Under the pieces are notes generated by a model. The model made no database searches, was not told where the DNA came from, and saw only the letters and a list, made by a program, of their open reading frames with translations. Both the position numbers and the translations under genes were made by a program. This document shows positions 55,281-64,000 of a stretch of 64,000 nt of DNA, one piece after another. The DNA comes from Notospermus geniculatus (Eukaryota > Nemertea > Pilidiophora > Heteronemertea > Lineidae), in the NCBI GenBank assembly GCA_002633025.1, contig NMRB01000879.1:29989-93988 (forward strand). Direction: 5' to 3'. How positions within the stretch are numbered: position 1 is the first letter of the stretch; every line of letters begins with the position of its first letter.

Positions 55281-55745
55281 ACCCTATACAAATTTTCGAA
55301 ATTCTTATAATACCGTAATAGAGGTGTAGAGGGGTAGCATTATGGTAAATGGAACAGCTTGTATTTATACAGTACAGGTCACAATTGACATCCCTACGGC
55401 TTCGCGTATGTTACTCGTAAGTTACGCGTAACGTACGCATAACTCACGGCTTTGGTTTCGCGTAACTCGCCACAATCGCGTAACTCGCCTCGTTAATCAC
55501 TGCGTAGCTAGCGAAATTCGCGTAACTCACCTCGTAAGTTACGCGTAACATAGCTCGTGAGTTGTTGCGTAAGTTACGAGTGACTTACACGAAACTTTCG
55601 CGAATTTAGGGATGTCAATTGTGACCTGTACTGTACCTAAGCTGTTCCACCTACCATTATGCTACCCCTACTATATTACGATATTTTTAGAACTTACAAC
55701 ATTTTTATGACCTGGACTCGCGTCGAGGTAAGTTGAATTTTCCCG
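55281..55745. mobile_element. Foldback MITE, family F1, copy 3, interrupted
   Basis: It keeps the F1 core and right end (to TCCCG at 55745, then TA). The first 35 or so bases of the left end are missing. A second MITE sits at the centre of its hairpin (55370-55633). Confidence 0.8.
55370..55633. mobile_element. TA-type MITE with CGTAACTC-rich interior, copy 1
   Basis: Ends CAGTACAGGTCACAATTGAC and the complement, flanked by TA (55368-55369, 55634-55635). The empty site is preserved in F1 copy 1 (CTTGTATTATACCTAAGC), which confirms the target. The interior is built from variants of CGTAACTC, GTTACGCG and ACTTACG. Confidence 0.9.
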
Positions 55746-56670
55746 TACCTACGGTAAGGTACGCCGGGGCAACACATTCCCGAGCATCTTGGCCTACAGA
55801 AATCCCTTGGGAAATATCCAAAGTCTCTGTGGGTTCAATTCTGGTAGGAAGCAATGTCTTTCACCTTAGAAACCCGATTTCTATTTCATATTCAAAGTCT
55901 CTGTTGGATGGTGAAAGATATCTTGTCCTAGTGCTAACATTTTTCTGAACCCTTCTCAGAGGGGTACTTGTCAACAAGTGAAACCCATGATCACGTGATC
56001 TCTAGTAACACGTCATTTCATTGATGAGGATCATCGCTAAACGTTCTCGAAGGTCTGACCACGCCCTTGCGAAGACGACTCTATTACCGTGTTTCACACC
56101 TCTGACCCAGAGGAATCGGAACCAGTCATAGTTGGTTCAGGCCTCTGGGCGGCTTGAGATGTATAGGCCTAGGAGTAGGCCCATGTGTGGATTAATTGTA
56201 ACATCGACAATACTGGCTTGGCATAGGCCTAGAATGATGGGATTATACGTTCCGAGTCGCGGTTCGTTCGAGCCTGCCCGGGTCCACATTTTTTTGGGAA
56301 GATACGCATGTGCAGAAAGCGCAACAGGGGCGACGTCGTGATTCCATCACGCTCGGCTTGAGTCAGCACCTGGGCAACCAGGCGGCGGCGTAGTGTGACG
56401 TATACACCAAACCTAAATTAGGCCCACAAATAATAATTGCACGCCCTGCTTACTCAATTCCACGTCTCACACTTCAGTTTTTACGGTCTTCATAGTTTTC
56501 CATGCGTTCCAGCCTCAAACGCGCCTTAGTCATGGAGCGCAGGCCATTTTTTGACATTCTCGAAAAATTATTTCATAACCATATCACAGCGGTGTTCCAC
56601 ATTTGACGTCAGTTTGCTTCGCAGATTGGCCGCGTCGCGGCGTTCCGGGAACATGGCGTCCAGCCGAACT
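55746..56670. other. Non-coding stretch, nothing assigned
   Basis: No exon with good splice sites. Contains CAGGCGGCGGCGTAG and several TAGGCCTA words. Confidence 0.4.
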
Positions 56671-56671
56671 A

Positions 56672-56822
56672 ATGCCCGCTGTACGCGATCAATTTTTCAT
56701 CCAATTTTCTGAATATCCTCAATAAAGGCATACATGCGAGTTTATACATTGAAGCCCCAATAGGCCCGGAATCTGAATTTCCAAAAAACTGGATGAAAAA
56801 TTTGATCGTGTACAGCGGGCAT
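56672..56822. mobile_element. TA-flanked MITE (151 bp)
   Basis: Ends ATGCCCGCTGTACGCGATCA and the near complement TGATCG.GTACAGCGGGCAT, flanked by TA (56670-56671, 56823-56824). The subterminal TTTTTCATCCA is mirrored. Confidence 0.8.
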
Positions 56823-56980
56823 TACGCCACAGCTTTAAATGCGCCGTCTGTCTGTGGTTTACTACGCAGCCAATCAAAATCACGCATCGTGTTATCATAA
56901 CGGTCATGACGGCTGTTTGTGCAGGATACTTCAGATCTACATTTGGGATTCAGCTGAGTTTCATAGTGTGTAGTGCCGGC

Positions 56981-57075
56981 CTGAAGAAGACCCCGACGGG
57001 GTCGAAAATTTGCAAGATTCTGGAAGTTGACTTCCTTTTTATTATCATTTTGTGTGTCAGTTTTTGTGCTCTTTC
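56981..57075 (+). repeat. Hairpin repeat CTGAAGAAGACCCC...GGGGTCGAAA, copy 2
   Basis: Stem GACCCC/GGGGTC with loop GAC, then GAAAATTTGCAAG, CTGGAAGTTGACTTCC and a T-rich tail. Aligns with 48510 and, after the hairpin, with 11137. Confidence 0.55.
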
Positions 57076-57136
57076 TTTCTTTGGATATCCACATAGGAAA
57101 GCATGGGGAAGAACAAATGCAGGTCAAAATACATTA

Positions 57137-57264
57137 GGGAGTTTTCGCAAAGCCCCCGAAACGCCAACGTGAACGCCAAACCCATTGTTCGATGCCACGA
57201 AGAGAGCACCGAACAAAAGGAAAGACGTTCGCGTTGGCGTTTCGGGTGCTTTGCGAAAACTCCC
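57137..57264. mobile_element. MITE, GGGAGTTTTCGCAAAG family, copy 3
   Basis: GGGAGTTTTCGCAAAGCCCC with the complement at the right (GCTTTGCGAAAACTCCCC). TA on the left; the right flank is changed to CAATA. Confidence 0.75.
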
Positions 57265-57819
57265 CAATATTAAGATGTTCGGGACTACGCAAGTACAAAC
57301 ATCCACTGGTCAGCCACTCCAGGTACGTTGGGTTATGACCAGCTAGAGTCGGGTTCATCCTTCACAGCCCTGGGCCAAGTGAACTCATCAACGCCAAGTT
57401 TGTGGCCAGTCGTTTCTCAATGAAATAATTGTCTGAGAGGACATTTGGTTAGTGTTATATAATGCTTGGACGATGAATGGCCATGTAGGTTCCCCACGTG
57501 GGCATGTGGGCGAACTAGTAGGCCACAATCTTTGCTGGAAAGATCTAATAGTGCACTCACTCAGGCAGACTACAAAACCACCGTAGTAGATGACCTGGCA
57601 AAAATAATTGATAAGTACCTTACTACATGTAGTGTGTTTGACGAAACTCCCCGTTTTGATGAGTGCAGATAAAGCATACTGTCATTTATTTTATTGTGGG
57701 GAAAAAACCGTCGCATTAGGCTACATCTTGTTGTGTTCTCTGGCATCATCTCCATATCATATTTTCTGCTTACATGCCGCAGGTGACACAATTGCAATAA
57801 CACGTTCAAACCGATAACG
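57265..57819 (+). other. Upstream region of GPCR paralogue 2
   Basis: From 57528 it aligns with 50405-50770 of paralogue 1 (GGAAAGATCTAATAGTGCAC, GCAGATAAAGCATACTG), so the duplication includes about 300-370 bases of 5' flank. No TATA box is obvious. Confidence 0.5.
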
Positions 57820-58166
57820 ATGACTTGCTCTCCGGGAAGTGAGCGAGACACATGCGATGCAGTCAACAGTTCCTCGTCGGAAACGGAGGTTTCACTGGCG
57901 TTCTCGAGAAACTGGGTGATGGTGGATGCATTACAAATAATTAGAGCTTCGTTAGTGTACATCACTGTCATTGGTGTCATTGGGAACATCATCTCTCTCC
58001 TTGTGACAACACTCAAAGACAACAGAAAACTTAGCACCTGCGTCTATATGGCAGCGTTATCTGTCGTCGATACAATGGTACTACTAACTCAGGGGATCAA
58101 TCTCATACGGGAATTTACCTTGTCTACGGAACAAAGTGTCACGGCATCTGCTGTTTTGCTGCAGAA
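57820..58166 (+). CDS. Class A GPCR, paralogue 2, exon 1
   Basis: The N-terminus shares MTCSPGSERDTCD with paralogue 1 but has a different sequon (NSS at 16). TM1 holds GVIGNIISLL, TM2 ALSVVDTMVLL. The exon ends CAGAA before GTAAGT, phase 2. With 59209-59926 it totals 354 codons plus stop with no frame adjustment. The first extracellular loop is four residues shorter than in paralogue 1. Confidence 0.85.
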
Positions 58167-58289
58167 GTAAGTAGCCTATACATACACCCTTATTCATAAG
58201 TAAATTCACAGCTAATAAACTTGAATACTTCCCAAAATCGTCAGTGGAATTAACTTTTACTTTTTTACGACAGATATTTACGGACTTAA

Positions 58290-58431
58290 GCAAGGTTCAT
58301 TGGCGCACGGATTCGGTCCGTTTTCAGTCCATTTGACCCTATTTTTGCGGATACGACAACGCAAAAGTCAATGTGATCGGATTTTTTACGGACCTGAGTT
58401 GGACAAAATCCGTGAGCCAATGAACCCTGCA
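58290..58431. mobile_element. TTAA-type MITE, GCAAGGTTCATTGGC family, copy 2
   Basis: TTAA at 58286-58289 and 58432-58435. Ends GCAAGGTTCATTGGCGCACG and TGAGCCAATGAACCCTGC. Confidence 0.85.
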
Positions 58432-58435
58432 TTAA

Positions 58436-58574
58436 GGTGCGTTTAGCTGACACGCGGAATGCGGATTGCGGAACGCGGAAGCGAAAAATGCAACGCATTT
58501 TCGCAAACAACATATCTTTCCGCCAGGGTTTCCGCGTCCCTATACCGCATTCCGCGTGTCAGCTAAACGCAGCC
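58436..58574. mobile_element. TTAA-type palindromic MITE, first of two
   Basis: TTAA (58432-58435, 58575-58578) flanks GGTGCGTTTAGCTGACACGC and GCGTGTCAGCTAAACGCAGCC. The arms extend through GGAATGCGG. Confidence 0.85.
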
Positions 58575-58578
58575 TTAA

Positions 58579-58717
58579 GCTACGTTTAGCTGACACGCGG
58601 AATGCAGATTTGCGGAACTCGGAAGCGGAAAATGCAATGCATTTCGCATACAACATATCGCTTCCGCCGGGGATTCCGCGGCCCTATACTGCATTCCGGA
58701 TATCTGGTAAACGCAGC
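58579..58717. mobile_element. TTAA-type palindromic MITE, second of two
   Basis: The same family as 58436-58574, starting straight after the shared TTAA. The right arm is more diverged (TATCTGGTAAACGCAGC) and the right flank is TTTG rather than TTAA. Confidence 0.75.
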
Positions 58718-58906
58718 TTTGAGACCAAAAATATCATAAACTTGCATGAGTTGTATTTTTGACATAATTTCTATACAAAAGTGAGATTTTCAATTGCATA
58801 TTTTTTAAAACTGAAACCAACGTCAGTTTAAAGCTTTCCTGTTTCTTTTCTGTACACACACGAAGAAATTTTCAGATTTTCGATCGGATCTTCGATATCG
58901 TAATTA

Positions 58907-59012
58907 GGGAGTTTTCGCAAAGCCCTCCCCCCGAAACGCCAACGCCCGTTGTTCGTTGCGACGAAGACAGCAGCGAACAATAGCATATAGACGTTCGCGT
59001 CGGCGTTTGTAT
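58907..59012. mobile_element. MITE, GGGAGTTTTCGCAAAG family, copy 4 (3'-truncated)
   Basis: TA at 58905-58906, GGGAGTTTTCGCAAAGCCC and CGAAACGCCAACGC on the left. The right arm starts (GACGTTCGCGTCGGCGTTT) but the terminal CTTTGCGAAAACTCCC is absent. Confidence 0.7.
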
Positions 59013-59208
59013 TTTGGTGGCTCGTTTTGTGGCTATTTGACCGAATATTTTCTGACTTGGTGTGATCAGGTGTTTGGAACTCAAGGCTTGCCCAGGAACA
59101 TTTCGATTTAACATATTTGTCATTTGCTCTTCTGGTACATTCACCCAGGTGAACACATGGTCCATGGACCATTTAACTGATTACTTCAACGATGAAAAAA
59201 AATTACAG

Positions 59209-59926
59209 GTTCTCATTGTACTCCGCCAACACATTTGGCATCGCATCAGGTCTTTTCCTGGCTATGATGAGTCTGGATCGGGCCATCGCAATCCAGTTTC
59301 CACTGAAGGCAAAAATTATCTGTACACCTTCGAATGCCAGGAAAATCATTGTTTGTGGGTTTCTTTTGCCAGCTGGGATAAACATAAATTTCTTCTTCAC
59401 ATATCGCATCGAACGTGACCCGCTAGCTGGCGGTTTGACGGAAGTGTTAGACTACCCTGATCCCGCTTGGGTGGAGACAGTTGTCGGTTGGTATTTGTTA
59501 TTATTCGGTTCTGTCATCCCTTTTAGTATCATAATATCGTGCAACATCATCATCATCGTCAACGTGCGGATTGCCGCTAAAAAGTGGCAAAGGATTGACA
59601 CCAAAACTGTGTCAACAAAAGATAGAGAGAATCACTTAACAAGAATATTAGTCCTTGTGTCACTTGCATATCTAATTTTCTCAATCCCTCTTCGAGTGTC
59701 ACCCGTGATATTCAAAATACCTCAGCTTCAAGAAATGTTCGATTTCTGTGATGATTACTGGAAAATGATGTATAATCTCGTGCGAACGATATTATTTTTG
59801 TTCTGGACCTTTAACTTTGCTATCAATTTCTTTCTCTATCTCGTCGGTGGCGGACAGAAGTTCAGGAATGACACTAAGAAGGTATTAACGTTTATCTGCC
59901 ATTGTAACATATATGCGACTGTTTGA
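59209..59926 (+). CDS. Class A GPCR, paralogue 2, exon 2
   Basis: TM3 SANTFGIASGLFLAMMSLDR with DRA in place of DRY. TM4-TM7 are almost as in paralogue 1, and loop 2 and loop 3 are nearly unchanged (VLDYPDPAWVETVVGWYLLL, AAKKWQR). TM7 again has NFAINFFLY. There is no Cys at 3.25 or in extracellular loop 2. Most differences are in the TM6-TM7 loop and the tail (FICHCNI). Ligand unknown. Confidence 0.85.
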
Positions 59927-61338
59927 AGACATCTCGACATTACAACACTATACACGTACCTCTAATACCAAAAATTTGGTATCATAATAGAAAGGTCCCA
60001 GCTCTCACTGCTTCGTTTGCTCACCTCTAATTCAATACCGATTGTAACAGCTCTTGCAGAAATGGTCGGTACCAGCAGAGAGCATGGTTACTTCGGGAAA
60101 AGGGAGATACTTCTCAGATCAGAACGGAATTTCGACGTCATTTCTTTGACGGAGAGCGGCCTCTTCCTGACAACTATTTTTGACGAGTATGAGTCAGTAC
60201 TCGTAATTCTGCAGTAAAGTACATGTAAATCCTGAACGCAGTTGCAGACATGTTGTGAATGGATTTATTTTTCCAACATTGTCCTTAACATAGGACATGC
60301 CGATACCATCAAGAAACAAGTCAAGGAAGTCAAGCGACGTCATTGACGCCATTTTAGGTGCTCAAGTTGCGTCATGAGAAAATTACGTACTTTTTACAGG
60401 AAAAATGAAAAAAAAACGTATGTTTTTATCGCTATCATATCACGTCGTTTTAAGAACATGTGTGACCCGATCTGCCAAACATAGGCGCAAGTCGCAGGTG
60501 ATCATCGTTGGTCATCAGTTTAACCAACTATTGTCGCTGCGCTCCACTACTATTGTCAAACCGCAGAAAGGTACATTTCAGCTGTTGTGTTGCAAGGCCA
60601 TTAACCCTTTCCCCGTTGGCGACTTGCGCCTACTTTTGGTATATTTGGTCACATGTAATGTCCAGGGACATTGTGCTCACCTCTGTGATAAGTCTCTTTG
60701 GTAAAGTAAAACTGTGATTCTCATGGTGAATGATGAAGAATCAATACAGATAAGGTAAAGCTGAATACACCAATTTGTATGACCTGATCAGTTCAGGTGT
60801 AAAGTTTTTCAGTGTTTCCGTGTGTCAGTGTTCCCTGTATTGTTCTGGAAACACTGGCAGATATATAGACACGTTTCTCTGTGTGTCCTCCATTGTCGAA
60901 TCGCGGCTTATTCCGTCAGACAATAGCAGGGGAACACTCGCAGATGGGGAACGCTCCAAAACGTTACACCGGTGCCAATCAATGTTATAAACTCAGTTGA
61001 TGGCCGTCAGAAGGAGTATGATTTATGAATACAAGTCTAACTTGTGGGAGAAGTTAGTAGTATTTGTAAACAAACTGCTTTCCGGTCTAGGTCACAGATG
61101 TCAAAAATTCTGTTTTTCAGGACGGCCACCTGGCGGCCATATTTGAAGTTACAACTAAAATTTTAGCAGAAATGTAGATGATACTGGTTGGTATCATATT
61201 TCGCGGATGTGATGGTACTAGGTGCCTTGGCGACTGTCCCCTCTTGGTGATGATTGGGGCCCTATCAACACTGGGAACGATGGGTGAGTTGGCCATTCTG
61301 GAGCAATGATGATTCCCGTTGCATTTTCGGTACAAAAT
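59927..61338. other. 3' flank of paralogue 2 and non-coding DNA
   Basis: To about 60290 it mirrors the 3' flank of paralogue 1. GTTGCGTCATGA and TTTTTACAGGAA.AATGA (60365-60410) resemble 36535-36580, a dispersed repeat. No further exon supported. Confidence 0.5.
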
Positions 61339-61339
61339 A

Positions 61340-61457
61340 GGGAGGTTTCGCAAGCGCCCCGTTAGGCCCCACGACGACGTTTATCTATTGTGTGGGTATA
61401 CCCAAACAATAGATAAACGTCGTCGTATGGCCTAACCGGGGGCTTGCGAAACCTCCC
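61340..61457. mobile_element. MITE, GGGAGGTTTCGCAAGC type
   Basis: Flanked by TA (61338-61339, 61458-61459). Ends GGGAGGTTTCGCAAGCGCCC and the complement, with an inner pair CGACGACGTTTATCTATTGT and the complement. 118 bp; related in its ends to the GGGAGTTTTCGCAAAG group but different inside. Confidence 0.8.
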
Positions 61458-61524
61458 TAATAACGTTGTGGTTAACGTTTACGTTTATCGTTTGATTTCT
61501 AAACCTTAGGGGATGCGTTTCGTA

Positions 61525-61625
61525 GTGTTATATCATGCTTATATCATGCTTGGATAATGAATGGTCACGACGTCATGTAGGAGAACCCGTTGGCCATCTT
61601 TGTTTGAAAGGTTTTAATACTTTTG
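61525..61625 (+). repeat. Remnant of a third copy of the GPCR upstream segment
   Basis: GTGTTATATCATGCTT, TGGATAATGAATGGTCA and GTTTGAAAGGTTTTAATA follow the order of 57453-57550 upstream of paralogue 2. No receptor exon follows in this window. Confidence 0.45.
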
Positions 61626-61752
61626 TTGGAGGGTGATCAAGGAACCAATGAGGGATTCAGTGTCTGTTTCGAACACCCTATTCCTAGAATGTACGTATAC
61701 ATGCGATGATTTTCGATATAGTTGTACTAGATGTTTGATGAGCGATAATATA

Positions 61753-62029
61753 CAGTACAGGTCACAATTGACATCCCTACGGCTTCTTGTAAGTTACTCG
61801 TAAGTTACGCGTAACTTACTCGTAACTCACGGCTTTGGTTTCGCGTAACTCACTGCGAAACTCGCCAAAATCGTGTAACTCGCCTCCTAAATCACTGCGT
61901 AGCTAGCGAAATTCGCGTAACTCACCACGTAACTCACCTTGAAAGTTACGCGTAACATAGCTCGTGAGTTGTTGCGTAAGTTACGCATACCTTACGCGAA
62001 TTTATGGATGTCAATTGTGACCTGTACTG
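61753..62029. mobile_element. TA-type MITE with CGTAACTC-rich interior, copy 2
   Basis: TA at 61751-61752 and 62030-62031. The same ends as 55370-55633, and the same kind of interior with different numbers of the CGTAACTC-like words. Confidence 0.9.
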
Positions 62030-62239
62030 TATGTGTGCCGGATCGATTTCTGGAGAGACACCTAGGCCTACACATCAGATGGACAAGATGCTCCCTCCTA
62101 CTTCTGCCTGTTGAAGAGACCGGCAACGAAGTTGAATATAGGTCAATATAATACATCATGTACCCACATACCCAGGGTTTCCGCCAGGATTGTCAAGGAG
62201 GGGGGGGGGGATTCATCAAAAAAAATGTTTCATTTTTAG

Positions 62240-62300
62240 CTGAGCTGACCAAAGGTCAGCGGAGCTATTCATATGACTAAAATGGCTCAAAATGTGTGTG

Positions 62301-62347
<47 letters not shown>

Positions 62348-62355
62348 GTGTCTGT
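62240..62355 (+). repeat. GCTGAGCTGACC...GGTCAGC repeat with (GTCT)n microsatellite
   Basis: AGCTGAGCTGACCAAAGGTCAGCGGAGCT is a short palindrome, followed by GTGTGT and a (GTCT)n run to about 62352. This association is common in dispersed repeats of marine invertebrates. The open frame across it (VCLSVCLSV) is an artefact. Confidence 0.7.
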
Positions 62356-62359
62356 TAAA

Positions 62360-64000
62360 CTGGCACATTTTGCTATCGTTAGGCCCAGGGGCATGAAACT
62401 TGGTGGAGTGGTAGGCCCTATGCAGGGCTTGAAACAGCACAAAAAAAATTTGCGATTTGACCTATATTAGGCCCTCCAGGGGGCATTTTCCGTAAAATGG
62501 AAAACCCCAATAACTCAGCCCAGAAGCAATATATCGAATAGAAATTGATAGGGTATGGAGCTTGATTTTCGATACACCAAATGCGGCGGTAATTAATTCG
62601 AAATTTGTTCTCCAGGGGGCGCTAGCTGACAAAATAGAAAACAGCACTATTTAAATTTCCCGCGCCAGTTACTTTGACGGATGTTGGATGCTCTTTTGTT
62701 CATGGAATGAGGAATCATGGGAAAGATGCTTATGCTTGCAGAAAGTGAATCGAGACGAAAAATATACCTATTATAATCGCATAAAATCCCTATGATCAGA
62801 CACAATCGCCTTATGAAATCATACGTGAGTGGTATTTTAGAGCATTATCAATCAATAGCTGAAAGTATCTTGCACCAAAACTACAGGAGTGGGTTCAAAA
62901 TATGACGATATATATTAGGAAAAATTCATAATAATCGAACCGAGCAGACGATCTCGGCTTCATGCACGTCATTCCAAGTCTTCGACTGGGGCTGCTTTCA
63001 TAGCGTGTTGTCAGAAAAATTGCTAACATTTCACATATTTTGATTATTTAAAACGTACTTAGTCTGATTGAGACCATTAACGATGAAGTGACAGGAAAAT
63101 TTTAGTGGAATCCGCCGATATGGATGGTACCTCGCTTTTCACGGCTAGATCTCTTCTCTCTTATCGGCTTCATTCGTCATTTCGAGTCTCCGACTCTGGC
63201 TGTTTTTGTAGCGCATGACAATAAAAATTCCTTATATTTCACATATTTAGAGAGCTCGATATGTCTTTAGTTTGATAGGGGCTATCAACGACGAAGGGAT
63301 AGAGAATTCTTGCTTTAATCACATAATTTCAAGATGCACTCTCGCTAGGTCCACAACGGCAACAGCGGCGACAGTCATAGATTTTCTCTTATTTTGTTTA
63401 CATAAACCGAGGAGAGACCAATTCCGTCTCGGCCGCGGCTTATCCTTCCTCAAAGAGGTTCATGTTGAACTGTCAGAGACAGTCAACAACAAACAAATTT
63501 TCTATTGAATGACAAGATACTATTGAATGGTAGACAACATCGCCGATCGCTAGATAATTATGCCCTTTCTCACTTCATCCACCATAGTGACGTCATGGAT
63601 TGGTTCTCAGCTATTAACTCCTTGCCACCCAATGGGTCTCAAAAGATATCTACACCTGCACCAAGAATTGCTGGCCTATTATCTGGTATTAACCCATTCT
63701 CACCAGGTAGGTCTAATACGACATCTACCTCGACTCATACATGTAAGTGGTATATTAATAATAATAATAATAATATTTATTATATTTTAGTGCTAAATTG
63801 AACGCTAAAAGCATTTTCTAAGCACTTTACAAAAAACATTATCTTGCATTGGATTGAGATAAGTAAGATATAACTAGTTTAAAACATTGAAGTTTAAAAC
63901 ATTTAGTTAAAACATTTGAGATAAGAGTCAGATAAAAACAGTCAACATTCAAATGATTTTTTAAAAAGGAAAGTTTTCAAATGTTTTTTAAAAGCACTGG
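62360..64000. other. Non-coding stretch to the window end
   Basis: No exon supported. CCAGGGGGC..TTTTCCGTAAAATGGAAA (62476) and CCAGGGGGCGC..GACAAAATAGAAA (62611) may be diverged units of one repeat. An (AAT)n run lies at 63757-63775. The tail is AT-rich. Confidence 0.45.

Larger units (their letters stand above)
58167..59208 (+). other. Intron of GPCR paralogue 2
   Basis: GTAAGT to AATTACAG, 1,042 bp, phase 2. It carries a different set of MITEs from paralogue 1 (58290, 58436, 58579, 58907), so all were acquired, or lost from the other intron, after the duplication. Confidence 0.8.

Noticed and set aside
57820-59926. GPCR exons read as separate single-exon genes
   Set aside because: Exon 1 holds only TM1-2 and exon 2 TM3-7; joining at GTAAGT...ACAG gives an exact frame in both paralogues.
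60405-60717. Plus-strand frame starting MKKKRMFLSLSYHV, signal-peptide-like
   Set aside because: The start lies in an A-run of a dispersed repeat; the following residues show no domain and no donor site.
62216-62470. Frames with VCLSVCLSV and TDRQTDRQ repeats
   Set aside because: Translation of the (GTCT)n microsatellite in both directions.

Overview
This is a piece of animal genome, not a microbial one. Coding segments are short exons joined by GT-AG introns. There are vertebrate-type class A GPCRs and CARD, LamG and possible CLCA modules. Most of the DNA is transposon: Ty3/gypsy and BEL/Pao LTR elements, Penelope-like elements and a dense carpet of foldback DNA elements (MITEs). The TAGGCCTA palindrome recurs throughout, and the gene families are of the kind expanded in marine invertebrate deuterostomes (echinoderm, hemichordate or amphioxus). 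I infer that kind of animal but cannot name a species.

Layout. 0-6 kb: MITEs, many flanked by TA or TTAA, some nested, plus a broken Pro/Ser-rich zinc-type gene remnant on the minus strand (2.6-3.4 kb). 6.8-10.9 kb: minus-strand host exons of a CARD-domain gene, whose intron holds two oppositely oriented copies of an unclassified transposon with 5-bp target duplications. A 280-bp tandem repeat, a 5' stub of another gypsy element and a CLCA-like exon follow. 11.3-27.4 kb: a tandem array of one Ty3/gypsy family (RNaseH-integrase-ORF3-LTR, then leader-gag-pol-ORF3-LTR, then leader and gag stub). This family has two coupled leader ORFs, a gag-pol -1 frameshift heptamer and a third ORF behind an apparent splice acceptor. 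The third ORF has N-terminal C2HC zinc fingers and a conserved C-terminus. 28-34 kb: assembly gap, head-to-head Penelope-like remnants and a composite insertion. 34-37 kb: a minus-strand gene for a secreted LamG protein (signal-peptide exon plus one phase 1-1 LamG exon). 38.6-44.4 kb: a damaged BEL/Pao element with about 170-bp LTRs. 47-48 kb: a relic carrying a divergent homologue of the gypsy third ORF. 50.4-60.3 kb: a duplicated block with two paralogous two-exon class A GPCR genes. 61-64 kb: MITEs, microsatellites and unassigned sequence.

Host genes. The two GPCR paralogues are the only complete host genes I can support; both rebuild exactly in frame over one phase-2 intron. The CARD, LamG, CLCA-like and transmembrane entries are partial exon models resting on splice-site phase and domain resemblance. 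No CRISPR, rRNA or tRNA gene was recognised.

Mobile DNA. Several insertions are resolved to the base because a related empty copy or a clean target duplication is present. Examples are a TA-type MITE inside another MITE at 55.4 kb, an insertion in a Penelope copy at 31.8 kb, and three TTAA-type elements placed end to end at 58.3-58.7 kb.
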